This document shows, in pieces, positions 45,692 through 55,757 of a DNA stretch of 64,000 nucleotides. Under the pieces are notes generated by a model. It was given only the letters and a program-made list of their open reading frames with translations, had not been told where the DNA came from and did no database searches. The DNA is taken from contig JACDTU010000003.1 of assembly GCA_022376465.1 (NCBI GenBank), forward strand, positions 620,001-684,000. Direction: 5' to 3'. Source of the stretch: Cubamyces lactineus. Lineage: Eukaryota; Basidiomycota; Agaricomycetes; Polyporales; Polyporaceae. The position numbers and the translations under genes are program-made. Positions within the stretch are counted from its first letter, which is position 1, and every line of letters begins with the position of its first letter.

Positions 45692-47430
45692 CTACAATCG
45701 GCTGCGCTCGGGATGCCGCTCCTCCGCCCTCTTCAACAGCCTCCGCATGAGTTCTACCCACTGCTGAGTGCCCTCTTCGCCCCCTGCCTGTCCGACCCCA
45801 CGCACCCACTCCTCTGCGAGCCCCGACCGCTCGAGGTCCCTCCACTCCTCGCGCAGCACGCCCTTGGCGTCGTACATCTCGATCTCCCAAGCGGGCACGC
45901 GTGTGGGGTGCCCCGCGAAGGCGTGCAGCGCGTCACGGTACTCGAACTGCTCGTGCCCGTCGAACCGGTGCCATGCGCGCGCGATCGCGAGTTCCGGCGA
46001 GTCGTCTTCCGCTTCCGAGGATGTGCTAACTGCTTGACTGGGAGCGTCTGGTGAGGTGATCGAGGTGCCGGTACCAGTGCTAATGCTTGAGGGAGGGCGC
46101 CGTCCGGCGATTTGGGCGCGAAGGGCTTCGTACCGCGAGATGATATCGATCGCTTCCTGAGTGGGGTCGAGGGCGTCTGGCTGCGCGAAGACGTGCAGGA
46201 CGGCACGCATCTGCGCTTCGAGGAGCGGCAAGGGGGCGACGCGTACGGGGAGGCCGATGAACGCGATGCTCGAGGCGGGCAATTCGTCCGCGTCTACCAG
46301 AGGGAAGATGTGCCGTGCGAGAGGGAAGGCGTGGTATGTTGAGTTGTATAGCGCTCGGGGAAGTGGTGGGACCGGCGGTGGTAGAGCCTGCCGAACCGTT
46401 TCCGAGGTGAGGAAGGGAAAGTCGATCTTGTACCCTGTCGCGAGCACCGTACAATCGATCCCAGACTCCTCTGAACCGTCTTCAAGAATCACCTTCCCGG
46501 CTTGGGGGTCAAGGTACTTGGCGACCCGACCTCTGACCTTCAGACGACCTTCGCGCATATCCTCGCGCACGGCGCCCGTGACGGAATGTACGACTGTACG
46601 GCCCGACGCGAGTAAGTCCGTGCAGAGATCCTGTCCACTCGGACCGGCTCCGACGACCAGCACCGTGCGCGCGTCACCAAAGTCTCCTGGGTTACGGTAA
46701 TAGACCGCATGGAACGCTTTCTTGGTATCAAGCCATGCAGTGAGCCCAGGCGTGGTCGGGAAGCGGGGTATGCGATAGTGCCCATTGGCCACGATGAGGT
46801 GGTCGAATGTGATCGTCTCGTCCGAGTTTGCTTGTGCCGGACGCACGATGACTGTCCATTTGCCCGATATGTTGTCCCTCGTGGCCGAGAGAACGGGAGT
46901 GTTCAGCCGGATGTGAGGGGTGAGTTCGAAGAGCGTGGTGTAGGCCTTCATATACTCCAGCACGGTTGAAGCGGGCGGAAATAACGGGGTGCTTGGCGGA
47001 AATGAGAAAGATGTGTACGCCATGACCGGGTGTGGTAGGTTCGTTGTGAGCGAGTCGTATAACGGCGTTAGTGGAGGGTCGCCTATAGGAGGGGCGGGGA
47101 GCCTACAGGATACAAGGTTATATTAACTCTCAATAAATGATTGTATACTATGGATCGCGTACCATATTCCGCCGACCTCATCGCGTGCTTCGAACGCGGT
47201 GACCGTCCAAAGACCGTCCTTGTACTGCTGCGAATCCTTGATGATCTTGACCGCTGCAAGCCCGGCTGGACCTGCACCGATAACGCAGATGCTCCGGCGA
47301 CTCTCATTCAACCGTTGGAATTCTTCTACCACTGCATCGAACGGATATGCGTGCGTGATAGCGATCTCTGTGAGCAGTCGCGACGTGCTAGAAGAAAGGG
47401 GTGCTATGTACGTGTGCTTGGGATCTCCAT
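45692..47430 (-). CDS. Flavin-containing monooxygenase, copy 2
   Basis: A paralogue of the FMO at 31.4-33.0 kb, same reaction class (FAD- and NADPH-dependent oxygenation), probably cytosolic. Exons are 47430-47412, 47367-47163 and 47102-45692, giving 544 aa. FAD motif CVIGAGPAGLAA, NADPH motif LVVGAGPSGQDLC and signature ATGYKIDFPF are present, with LIVANGHYRIPRFP before the NADPH site. Gene structure equals copy 1: a 19-nt first exon ending in phase 1, and a second intron after GGIW. It has an extra Ser/Thr-rich insert of about 35 residues (TGTGTSITS...) near the C-terminus. It is the last gene before the minus-strand CYP63 array and may take part in the same detoxification chemistry (inference from position). 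Confidence 0.92.
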
Positions 47431-47984
47431 GCCTCAGTGACCCTGTTACCTGAGAGCTCTATATGTCTAGTGAGAGGTGGGCGAGGGAATAATAGGCCTC
47501 GTGAAGTCAGCGGTACGCTACAGGTGGTGGTGGTCAACGGTTGAGTCGCAAGAGCACCAGTCGATCGCGTATTACAGGAGCCGGCCCGGAAGTTCAGATC
47601 CACGAAGCGCTTTAGCACTGCCACCAACCCTGCTCTTTCTCAGTCTTCCTCCTGCAACTTGGATAACCTGCATCTCGTATGCATGGTACTGGCTCAGTGT
47701 CCTCTCTGAGTGCCGACATTCCTCAAGTTGCGTCGCCTAAATACAATCCGGAAGAATCAACGTGTCGAACAAGGTATCACCTCATTCAGCTGGTCAATAT
47801 GACGATGCTCGCGACCCTCCAAAGCTACATCCTGGCTGTCTAGATGTCTACCACAAGAAATCCATCCAAGAACGTGTCGTTACCGTCGTCTGAAGACTAG
47901 CGGAGCGCGTTTCGGGCTGTTGCACATCCAGTCAGCTCTCAGCACACCGGCTTCCACAGGAAGTAAGAGCAGGAAGATGACTTA
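47431..47984. other. Intergenic between FMO copy 2 and CYP63 copy A
   Basis: About 550 bases with no coding signal, holding the FMO promoter and the 3' UTR of the P450. Confidence 0.5.
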
Positions 47985-50443
47985 CTATATAGTGAGTGCC
48001 ATGTTGGTTGCTAGAAGACGCGCCTTGCGCTGCTCGAACGTCTCTCCCGCAAATTGCGGCTCATTCTTCACCTCGACCTTGTACCGTGAGACGATCATTG
48101 AGAGCACCGCGACGGTCTCGGTCTCGGCGAACCCGCGTCCAATACAGCCACGCGGGCCGCCGCTGAAGGGGATGAACGCGTCGCGCGAGTAGTCCCCCAG
48201 GAATCGTTCTGGCTTGAAAGCCTCCGGATCGTCCCAGTATCTCGCTGGTGACGAATCGCCTCTCCGTGAGCTTCGCGCGTAGCAGGGAAAGAGTTACACA
48301 GGGACGGAGACACGCACGATTGTGGTGCAACGATGCGGTGCTCAATGCAAGGTACGATCCCCGCGGGACCGGGATCGTCGCCTTTTCTCCCGCGGCGTTT
48401 GTTACGTTGAACGTCGTGTCTTCTGCGCTCCTCTTTGGTATGGTGATTACGGGCGCAAAGTGTCGTAATGTTTCGTTCAAAACGCTAACCTCGACAGCAA
48501 ATGAGTGCGGAATAAGGGGAGCAAGGGAGCAAGAAGAGAACGCACGCCATGGCGTATGACAATGAGCTGAGCTCGTCATATGTCTAGCAATGGAACGTCT
48601 AGTGAGTGGTTCATGTCTTGTTTAGAACACGTCGCCTAGAGATACTGACTGGGGCTCGGTCGGATGGCAGGATTGATTTGATGTTCTGATAGAACTTCTC
48701 TTGTTCCTCCGGATACAATGCCAGGAAAATGAATGCGTAGCCCAGCGTATGAGCAGTCGTCTAAGAGGCCCATCATTGTGAGAAAGCATTTTCGGCACGC
48801 GAAAAGAGCGAATGACCTCATATCCGGCGACCAAGAATATGAAGATGTTCCCTGCGCAAGACTCTAGCGTCAGAGAGGCCGTATATGTCCGGACAGACGT
48901 TGAGGCCTACCGAGGACGTCGCTATCGGTGAGCTTCGCCTCCTGGTCGGCTTCGTCCTCATTCGCATCGAGCAAGCTGTTGAACAGATCGTGTCGTTCCT
49001 CTTTGACCTCTGCCGACCTGCGATCTTGCACCATCTCCTTCAGGTACGCCTATCATGCCGCCACGACAGTCATAGAGATAAGTCAGTCATGGGGATTCAC
49101 GGGGTTTCTTGACATACCTCGAGTTCTGCGTGTGCACGGGCGAATTCTCGCATCCCCGGCGTGCCGATGGAGAGGAGCCACGAGGGGAAGATAACCTTCA
49201 GGAAGAGATTGTGCGAGACTTTGTACAACGCATCCTGCACACGCCTCGGTCAGCGCATACAGCATGCCTTCCTGCGCATCGCGCACCTTGAATGTCATGG
49301 AATGGCCGGGGGGCGCAATGCCATCCTCGATCCATGAGATCCGCCTACCGAAGCCCGCAGCGCTGATGACAAGCAGCGTAATCTAGGATATATACGCCCA
49401 TCTAGTGAGTGCTACTACAGCGCCGAGAAAGAAAGTGACTGACTCACACCAACGGTGATGTCCAGGACGTGATCGACCTCAATCACATCCTTATCTGCCC
49501 AGAGGCTGTGGAACATGTCCTCCACGGTGCCGACCGTCTCATCCCATACTAGCCTGTTGTTCCTCTACAGAGGTGAGCCGTCGCTCTGTGAATCCATGTC
49601 GCATCCAACTCGGCTGCTTAAGCCATCGTGCTGCACTCACTTCCGAGAACGCGGGCGCGGCGATCTTGCGTTGACGCTTCCAGACCTCTCCTTCAGTAAC
49701 GAGGATGTTGGAGCCGAATGTGGCGAGCAGCTCATACGCCTCTGTCGGTTTGGGAAACCGCGCGCGAGCCCCCAGGATCTCCTATGGCAGCCGGCCCTCC
49801 CAAGTTAGACACATCCCCATGCAAGTGCATATCTAGAGGCGTACCTTGATGATGGCCGCATCTGCGATGTGGTACGTAATTGCTGAAGAGGGAAAGGCGT
49901 TCACCTGGAGTAGCAAAGCACCTCAATTTCTGTGGATCCCTACTCCGCGCACAGCCATCAGTCAAACAAGGCGAGGTCCAAGCATTCAGCTCCAGAGTCG
50001 ACTGCTTGTAGCTCGAGTCGCGAGAGGATGGCCGAGTTCGGTCGCAATCACGGGTCACGACGTACCGCTGCCAAGACGTCCCAACCCGCCTTCGCAAAGT
50101 CGGCATGTCTGGTGTAGAACATCGATTGCGGACCGGGAGAGATGCCCCGTACGCGAAAGGGGCAGAAGAGGAACCTGTCGTCGAAGAGCGTGCGGAATCC
50201 TGGCCAGTTGCTGCTCCGAATCAAACAGCGATGACAACGTCCGAGAGGAGTGTGAAGGTAAGGGCCGGTTTCAATAGATGTCAATGGTCACTACTAACAC
50301 TAGTTCACTATAGGGTCGAGTGTTGCTTACCTTGTGAGGCGGACGGTCTGCTGGAATTCCACGAACTTCTTGACGGCGTATAAGAGGCAGAAAAGAGCAA
50401 GCGGCAAGGCAGCCTTCTGCACGTCAAAGGTGAGGCCGAACAT
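47985..50443 (-). CDS. CYP63-type cytochrome P450, copy A
   Basis: Heme-thiolate monooxygenase of the CYP63 type; family members in white-rot fungi oxidise alkanes, alkylphenols and aromatic xenobiotics. I count 13 exons, the first 50443-50331 and the last 48244-47985, with open frames at every join. The N-terminus has a hydrophobic anchor (AALPLALFCLLYAV). Motifs are RGISPGPQ (family N-terminal signature), WKRQRKIAAPAFSE (C helix), FLVAGYETTAHT (I helix, Tyr where His is usual), NETLRHF (ExxR), FKPERF and the heme loop [15 protein letters not shown] (about 48128-48167). Exon order is the same as in copy B, which shows tandem duplication. No frameshift or stop was found. Confidence 0.88.
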
Positions 50444-51176
50444 GTTTCTAGGGTGTTGTTCCTGAATCCTGCTAGACGTCCAAGTTCGCTCTTGGTGCTA
50501 CCAAGGCTGAGATGTTATGGAGAGAGAGCCGCGTCGTCGTGCGTGCGTGCAAAGCAAGGTGCACTGGGCTGTCCACTCAGCGTGCGACAAGGGGGCTGCG
50601 CTGGGAGGCTACCGACGGGGTTCAACGTGCACATGGAAGCATCACCACCGTCTCGGATGTCGTCGAGGACACCCACTGTTATCACACCCACGTGCCGTCC
50701 GGCGCGATACCGACCCTTCGATGACTGATAGCACCCACGAGAATGTCGTAAGCGGGTTCGACTCACGTTGTGCTCAGAATGGAGTGAACGGCAAACTCCA
50801 GACAGAAGACACGGGCAGCTTGACGGTAAAGCTATCAAAGGCGCGGACCATGAAGGGGATATGGTGTCATATAGCGCTTCGGGGATGCGACGCTAGGCCG
50901 AGCATGGGCTCTAGCCAGTACCACGACCATCCTGGCGTCTCACTACTCTCGTCTCGCCCTCCCGCAATACGGCCGTCACCGTATACATCATTCTAGGTGA
51001 GCATGACATATCCAATGCATCCGATCGGTCCTCTAATACATACCTGGGACACCACTTGGCGCTCTCCGCTTGAAGACGAGAGGCGCATTCCCGGAGTTGC
51101 CACGCAACCAGTCAGCGACACTCTGACGTTTCCGCCTGGCTAGCGCCTGGCAGAGGGTACGTAAGACGATGAGCCC
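50444..51176. other. Intergenic upstream of copy A
   Basis: About 730 bases. The first part is the promoter of copy A. Near 51,060-51,170 the sequence is related, in opposite orientation, to the 3' flank of the split P450 fragment at 55,441-55,560 (shared CTCCGCTTGAAGAC), so the relic next door carries part of its old 3' flank. Confidence 0.5.
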
Positions 51177-51432
51177 CTATACCGTCGAGATGCTCCTGCT
51201 CTTGAGCAAGCGTTCTCTACGCTGCGCAAACACCGTCTCCTCCACGAACTGCGGCTTCTCGCGCACCTCGACCTTGTACCGCATGATCACCGCGGTCAAC
51301 ATCGCAACAGACTCCGTCTCTGCGAATCTACACCCGCGACGTACAAGGGTACAGGCGAAACCAGAAAAAGGGAAGGTGCCCCAGCAGAAGTTCTCTTCGC
51401 TCCCGCGTCCGATGCAGCTCGCCAGCCGCTGA
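51177..51432 (-). pseudogene. CYP63 relic: heme loop and C-terminal exon only
   Basis: Only the end of a CYP63-type gene remains. The last exon is open and reads FAETESVAMLTAVIMRYKV to a stop at 51177. Before it a damaged piece of the heme loop (CIGRG) is seen, out of frame after a small deletion in the FSGGPRG part. The 5' splice site of the intron following CIGRG is mutated (GGAGCG instead of GGTGCG). Upstream exons are absent. The sequence is closest to the plus-strand fragment at 54928-55440, so this is a dead copy of that subtype, not of copies A or B, which have no intron at this place. Confidence 0.85.
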
Positions 51433-51989
51433 ACAGAGGCAGACTCACTGATTGTGGCCTCAGCCCGTGGGTATTCGCTATTACGGCTCTTGAGGAAGCG
51501 CGCAGGTCAGAACCCCCCTAGATCTTCTTAGCAGCACTCGTATATGGCAGACTACTGAGCCGGTGTGCGCCTGGTCCCGCGCGGGACCCGGCGAATGGGA
51601 ACTTGACTTTATGAAGAGCACTGCCATCTACCGAGATCTGCCCCTGGGGTCGGATTATCCACCTTTCTTCTGCGACAGACGTCCTTCAATCATCAGATCT
51701 CCTTGTACACGCACAGCTGGCTTGGCTCGGGACCCTTCGTATGGTTAAACGAGACACTCGATCTGAAGATTTTCACGTCCCGTGCAACTAAGCATTCAAC
51801 TGCGCAAGTCTCGATACTCTACAAAACCACATCCTCATCGTCCGGATACCCACCTCAAGAATAAATACGCGGAGCAGTACAGAATCAGCGACGCTTGAAT
51901 ACCAGCGGAGCGCGCTTCGGACTGTCACACATCTCGTCAGCGTCCCACTACAAACGGCAAGCGCGGGAAGGAAAAAAAGGGGGGACTCA
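51433..51989. other. Intergenic downstream of copy B
   Basis: About 560 bases between the relic and the stop codon of copy B. No coding frame is supported. Confidence 0.5.
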
Positions 51990-54437
51990 CTATATAGTGA
52001 GCGTATTATCCGTCTCCAGCAGCCGCGCCCTACGCTGCTCGAACGTCTCCCCAGCGAACTGCGGCTCGTCCCGCACCTCGACCTTGTACCTTGAGACGAC
52101 CATCGAGAGCACCGCGACGGCCTCCGTCTCGGCGAACCCGCGCCCGATGCAGCCGCGCGGGCCGCCGCTGAAGGGGATGAATGCGTCGCGCGGGTAGTTG
52201 CCCAGGAAGCGCTCTGGCTTGAACGCCTCGGGGTCGTCCCAGTATCGCGCTGTCTCCAAGGCATCAGGGATGGCGAGCGCAGGAAGGACACAACAAACGC
52301 ACGGTTGTGGTGCAGGGAGCTGGTACACAGGCCGAGGAACGAGCCCCGCGGGACGGGGATCGTCGCCTTCTCGCCCGCGGCGTTTGTGACGTGGAACACT
52401 GTGTCTTCTGCGCTCTGTTTGGGGATGGTGATCACGGGCGCGAAATGGCGCAGGGTTTCGTGGAAGACGCTATCCAGAGCAGCGAAGGCCGAAGATAAGT
52501 ACGGGAGAGAAAGAGCAAGAAGAGAACGTACGCCATAGCGTACGACAAGGAGCTGAACTCGTCGTAGGTCTAGGAACAACGCATTTGGTGAGTGGAGGTT
52601 TGTAATGTATACCGTAAAAGGCCGCTAACCGGAGCTCGGTCGGACGGCAGGATGGACTTAATGTTCTGGTAGAACTTCTCCTGTTCCTCCGGGTACAGCG
52701 CTAGGAAGATGAACGCGTACGCCAACGTGTGCGCCGTCGTCTGTACGGGCTCAGCGTGGTCAGAACGCATAACTGGCACATGCCAAAGGGGATATCGACC
52801 TCATATCCAGCCACCAAGAATATGAAGATGTTCCCTACGTGAAACCGCGATCTCAGTCTATGCCTTGTTGCAAGTGGCACAGAGACATACCGAACAGTTC
52901 GCTACCGGTGAGCTTCGCCGCATGGTCCGCCTCGTCCTCGTTCGCGTCCAACAGGCTCGTGAACAGATCGTGCCGCTCCTCCTTGACTTCCGCCGACCTG
53001 CGGTTCTGCACCATCTCCTTCAAGTACGCCTGCCAGTGAGTCGCCACATCAGCCGTGGCGGCGTGCAGTCAGACGCTGGGCTTCACACAGGTACATTAGA
53101 GAGATGCACGACATACATCAAGCTCAGTATGTGCGCGGATGTACTGCCGCATCCTGGGCGTGCCGATGCGGAGGAGCCAGGGCGGGAAGATGATCTTGAG
53201 GAAGAGGTCGTGCGAGACCTTGTACAGCGCGTCCTGCAATTGCCGATTCCTCGGTGAGCGCGTACGACCACGACCACATCCAAGTTCGCGTTCGCAGAAT
53301 TGCATTCGAGCGCACCTTGAAGGTCATGGAATGGCCCGGGGGTGCGATCCCGTCCTCGACCCACGAGATCTTCCTGCCGAAGCCCGCCACGCCGATGACG
53401 AGCAGTGTGATCTGAAGCACACGGTTACTCGTGAGTACTATGCCAGACACCGGCGCAAGATAGAACCGCCGCCAACTCACCCCGACAGTGATGTCCAAGA
53501 CGTGGTCGACTTTAACCACATCCTTGTCTTCCCACACATTGCGGAACAGGTCCTCCAAGATGCGCACCGTCTCATCCCACACGAGCCTGTTGTTCCTCTG
53601 CGTCCCGGGCCGACGCGTGAGGGTTCAGCAATGTGCTGGGCCATAGCAGCCCCAGGGCCGGAGCACTCACCTCCGAGAACGCGGGCGCGGCGATCTTGCG
53701 CTGGCGCTTCCACACGTCTCCCTCTGTAACGAGGATGTTCGACCCAAACGCCGTGAGCGGCTCGTAGATCTCGGCCGGCTTGGGGAACCGCGCGCGGGCC
53801 CCGAGGATCTCCTACGGTAGCAGCCATTCCTCCCATCTCCAACACACCCATAGGCAGATGTAGGTGAAGAAGCGTACCTTAATGACAGCCGCATCTGCGA
53901 TGTAGTACGTAACACCTGAGGAGGGGAAGGCGTTCACCTGGGGGGAGCAGGGCACGTCAACGTCTGCAGATCTCTACGCCGCACAGAGACACAGCCATCG
54001 CTCGTGCGGGTCAAGGTTCGAGCCTTTTGGCTTCTGCCTGCGTGGTGCGGAGTGGCGCGCGACTTACTGCTGATATGACGTCCCAGCCTGCCTTCTCAAA
54101 GTCGGCGTGCTTGGTGTAGAACGTCCATTGCGGCCCGGGAGAGATGCCCCGTATGCGCCAGGGGACAAGTAAGAACCTGTCGTTGAACAGGGTGCGGAAT
54201 CCTGGCCAGTTGCTGCTCGGATTCACACCGCAATTAGCAGGTTCGTTTAGGTTTCAACATATAGATATAGATCAACAATAGTCATCACTAACGCCCCGGG
54301 GGAGCACAATCGGGGAATGCGCACTTTGTGAGACGGACGGCCTGTCGGAACTCTGCGAACTTCTTGACGCCGTACAGAAGGCAGAAGAGCGCAAGCGGCA
54401 CGGCGGCTTTCTGCAAGCTCAGAGTGAGCTCTAACAT
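51990..54437 (-). CDS. CYP63-type cytochrome P450, copy B
   Basis: A second intact tandem copy, same reaction class and ER anchoring as copy A. Thirteen exons with open joins: the first 54437-54325, the last 52249-51990. First and last exons have exactly the same lengths as in copy A (113 and 260 nt). Motifs are RGISPGPQW, WKRQRKIAAPAFSE, FLVAGYETTAHT, HETLRHF (ExxR), FKPERF and [15 protein letters not shown] (heme loop about 52137-52172). The N-terminal anchor is AAVPLALFCLLYGV. The C-terminus differs slightly from copy A (TDNTLTI versus TNMALTI). A TATATA element lies about 106 nt upstream (54543-54549). Different substrate preference from copy A cannot be judged from sequence. Confidence 0.9.
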
Positions 54438-54542
54438 GGTTCAAGGCTGAACGCAGTGAGGTTCGTATGATAGGTCAGTGATGGAGGCCAGAGGACCGAG
54501 GGCGCCAGCTGACGAGCGATGACACTGGCAGAATTGACTATA

Positions 54543-54549
54543 ATATATA
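54543..54549 (-). promoter_or_regulatory. Possible TATA box of CYP63 copy B
   Basis: ACTATATATTA on the minus strand, about 106 nt before the ATG at 54437. Confidence 0.4.
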
Positions 54550-54927
54550 GTGGTCGAGCACTGACGACATGCATAGAGACTGTGTTCAGCGGACCACCAT
54601 CACGGCCCTTTCCCGCCGTCATGCGCACCAAGCTGTGTGCCGCAGGGTTTCGGCCAAGTTCGACCACGTCTTCCGTACTCTTCCGACCGTTGTTGTAACC
54701 TGAGTCCTGATCCTCCCTTCAATCTCAGCACGTACCGCCGGGCTGTGGCGTTGTCGTGGGTGCCATCAGCCGTACCAGGGCCACCATCGTGCCTGGACAA
54801 TGACCACGGGCTCATCGGACTGCAAGCGTTCGATAGGAGCCTTCATACAAATCCAAGCTGGGTGACGCTTGCCAGTGCACTGTCGAGTACGTCACGTGGA
54901 TCCGGTGCGAAGTGCTAGACTCGCCGC
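54550..54927. other. Intergenic up to the left inversion breakpoint
   Basis: About 380 bases between copy B and the inverted fragment. No gene is seen. By inference this was the 3' flank of the split P450 before the inversion. Confidence 0.45.
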
Positions 54928-55440
54928 GCGACTTCTGTCGTCCCGCGCGGGACGCACCTCACGCTCTGCACGCGCGCGCTGCACTACAACCGTACGTTCG
55001 TTCCGCCTGCCATGCCAGTGCCAATGCACCAATGCTGAACGCTGATGTATACGGGGCTCGTTGCCCGATGTGGTCACGACAGCGCGATATTGGGAGGACC
55101 CAGAGGAGTTCCGGCCTGCACGCTTCTTGGGGAATTATCCACGCGAGGCGTTCATCCCGTTCAGCGGCGGACCGCGAGGCTGCATCGGGCGCGGGTGCGT
55201 TCAGCTCTTACAGTATATTCAACGTTGACGTACCTTTCGGCGTTCTGATTGCCTGTGTGCGCGGCCGTGTCCCTGTTCCCCGGGTGACGTAGGTTCGCAG
55301 AGACGGAGTCCGTGGCGATGTTGACGGCGGTCATCATGCGGTACAAGGTCGAAGTGTTCGAAGAGCCGCAGTTCGCGGGGGAGACGTTCGCGCAGCGCAG
55401 GGAGCGGCTGCTGAAGAGCAAGAGCATGCTGACAGTATAG
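54928..55440 (+). pseudogene. Inverted 3' part of the split CYP63 gene (copy C)
   Basis: This plus-strand piece starts inside a codon pair equal to Ala-Thr and then reads VVPRGTHLTLCTRALHYN, an intron, [15 protein letters not shown], the heme loop [12 protein letters not shown], an intron and FAETESVAMLTAV up to a proper stop at 55438-55440. Splice sites and frame are intact. It lacks all N-terminal exons and any promoter of its own. It begins exactly where the minus-strand copy C (55758-58155) stops matching, so the two are one gene separated by an inversion. It cannot make a P450 as it stands. A separate gene-conversion or duplication origin is possible but less simple. Confidence 0.85.
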
Positions 55441-55757
55441 TGAGTGTCCTTCATGATCCTCTGCACAAGCCAGGTATCAGGCAGGCAGCACTACTGGGAA
55501 GTCGCTGACTGGTCGTGTATCAGCCCCGAGCGCGCGCCCCTTGTCTTCAAGCGGAGAACGTCAAGGGGTAGCTAGGATATGTGTTCAGGGATTGGGAGAA
55601 TGTGGGTGGCAGTGCGCGTAGTGCTCACCTAGATGGTCATTGGAGGTCCACCATGTACGTTGGTTGGGGCCAAACGACGAGCTATAGCTATCAGAATCCA
55701 AAGACGGTTAGTGAACGCGGTTTTCAGTTGGTGAGCGCTGGCATGGTCTCCGCAAAC
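55441..55757. other. Inverted 3' flank of copy C
   Basis: About 320 bases inside the inverted segment, between the stop of the inverted fragment and the right breakpoint. Its first part resembles the 3' flank of the relic at 51,060-51,170 in opposite orientation. Confidence 0.5.

Noticed and set aside
48128..52172. Copies A and B as possible pseudogenes because the I helix has Tyr for His (AGYET)
   Set aside because: All three copies share this change and A and B are open through all 13 exons with intact ExxR and heme loop, so it looks like a subtype feature.
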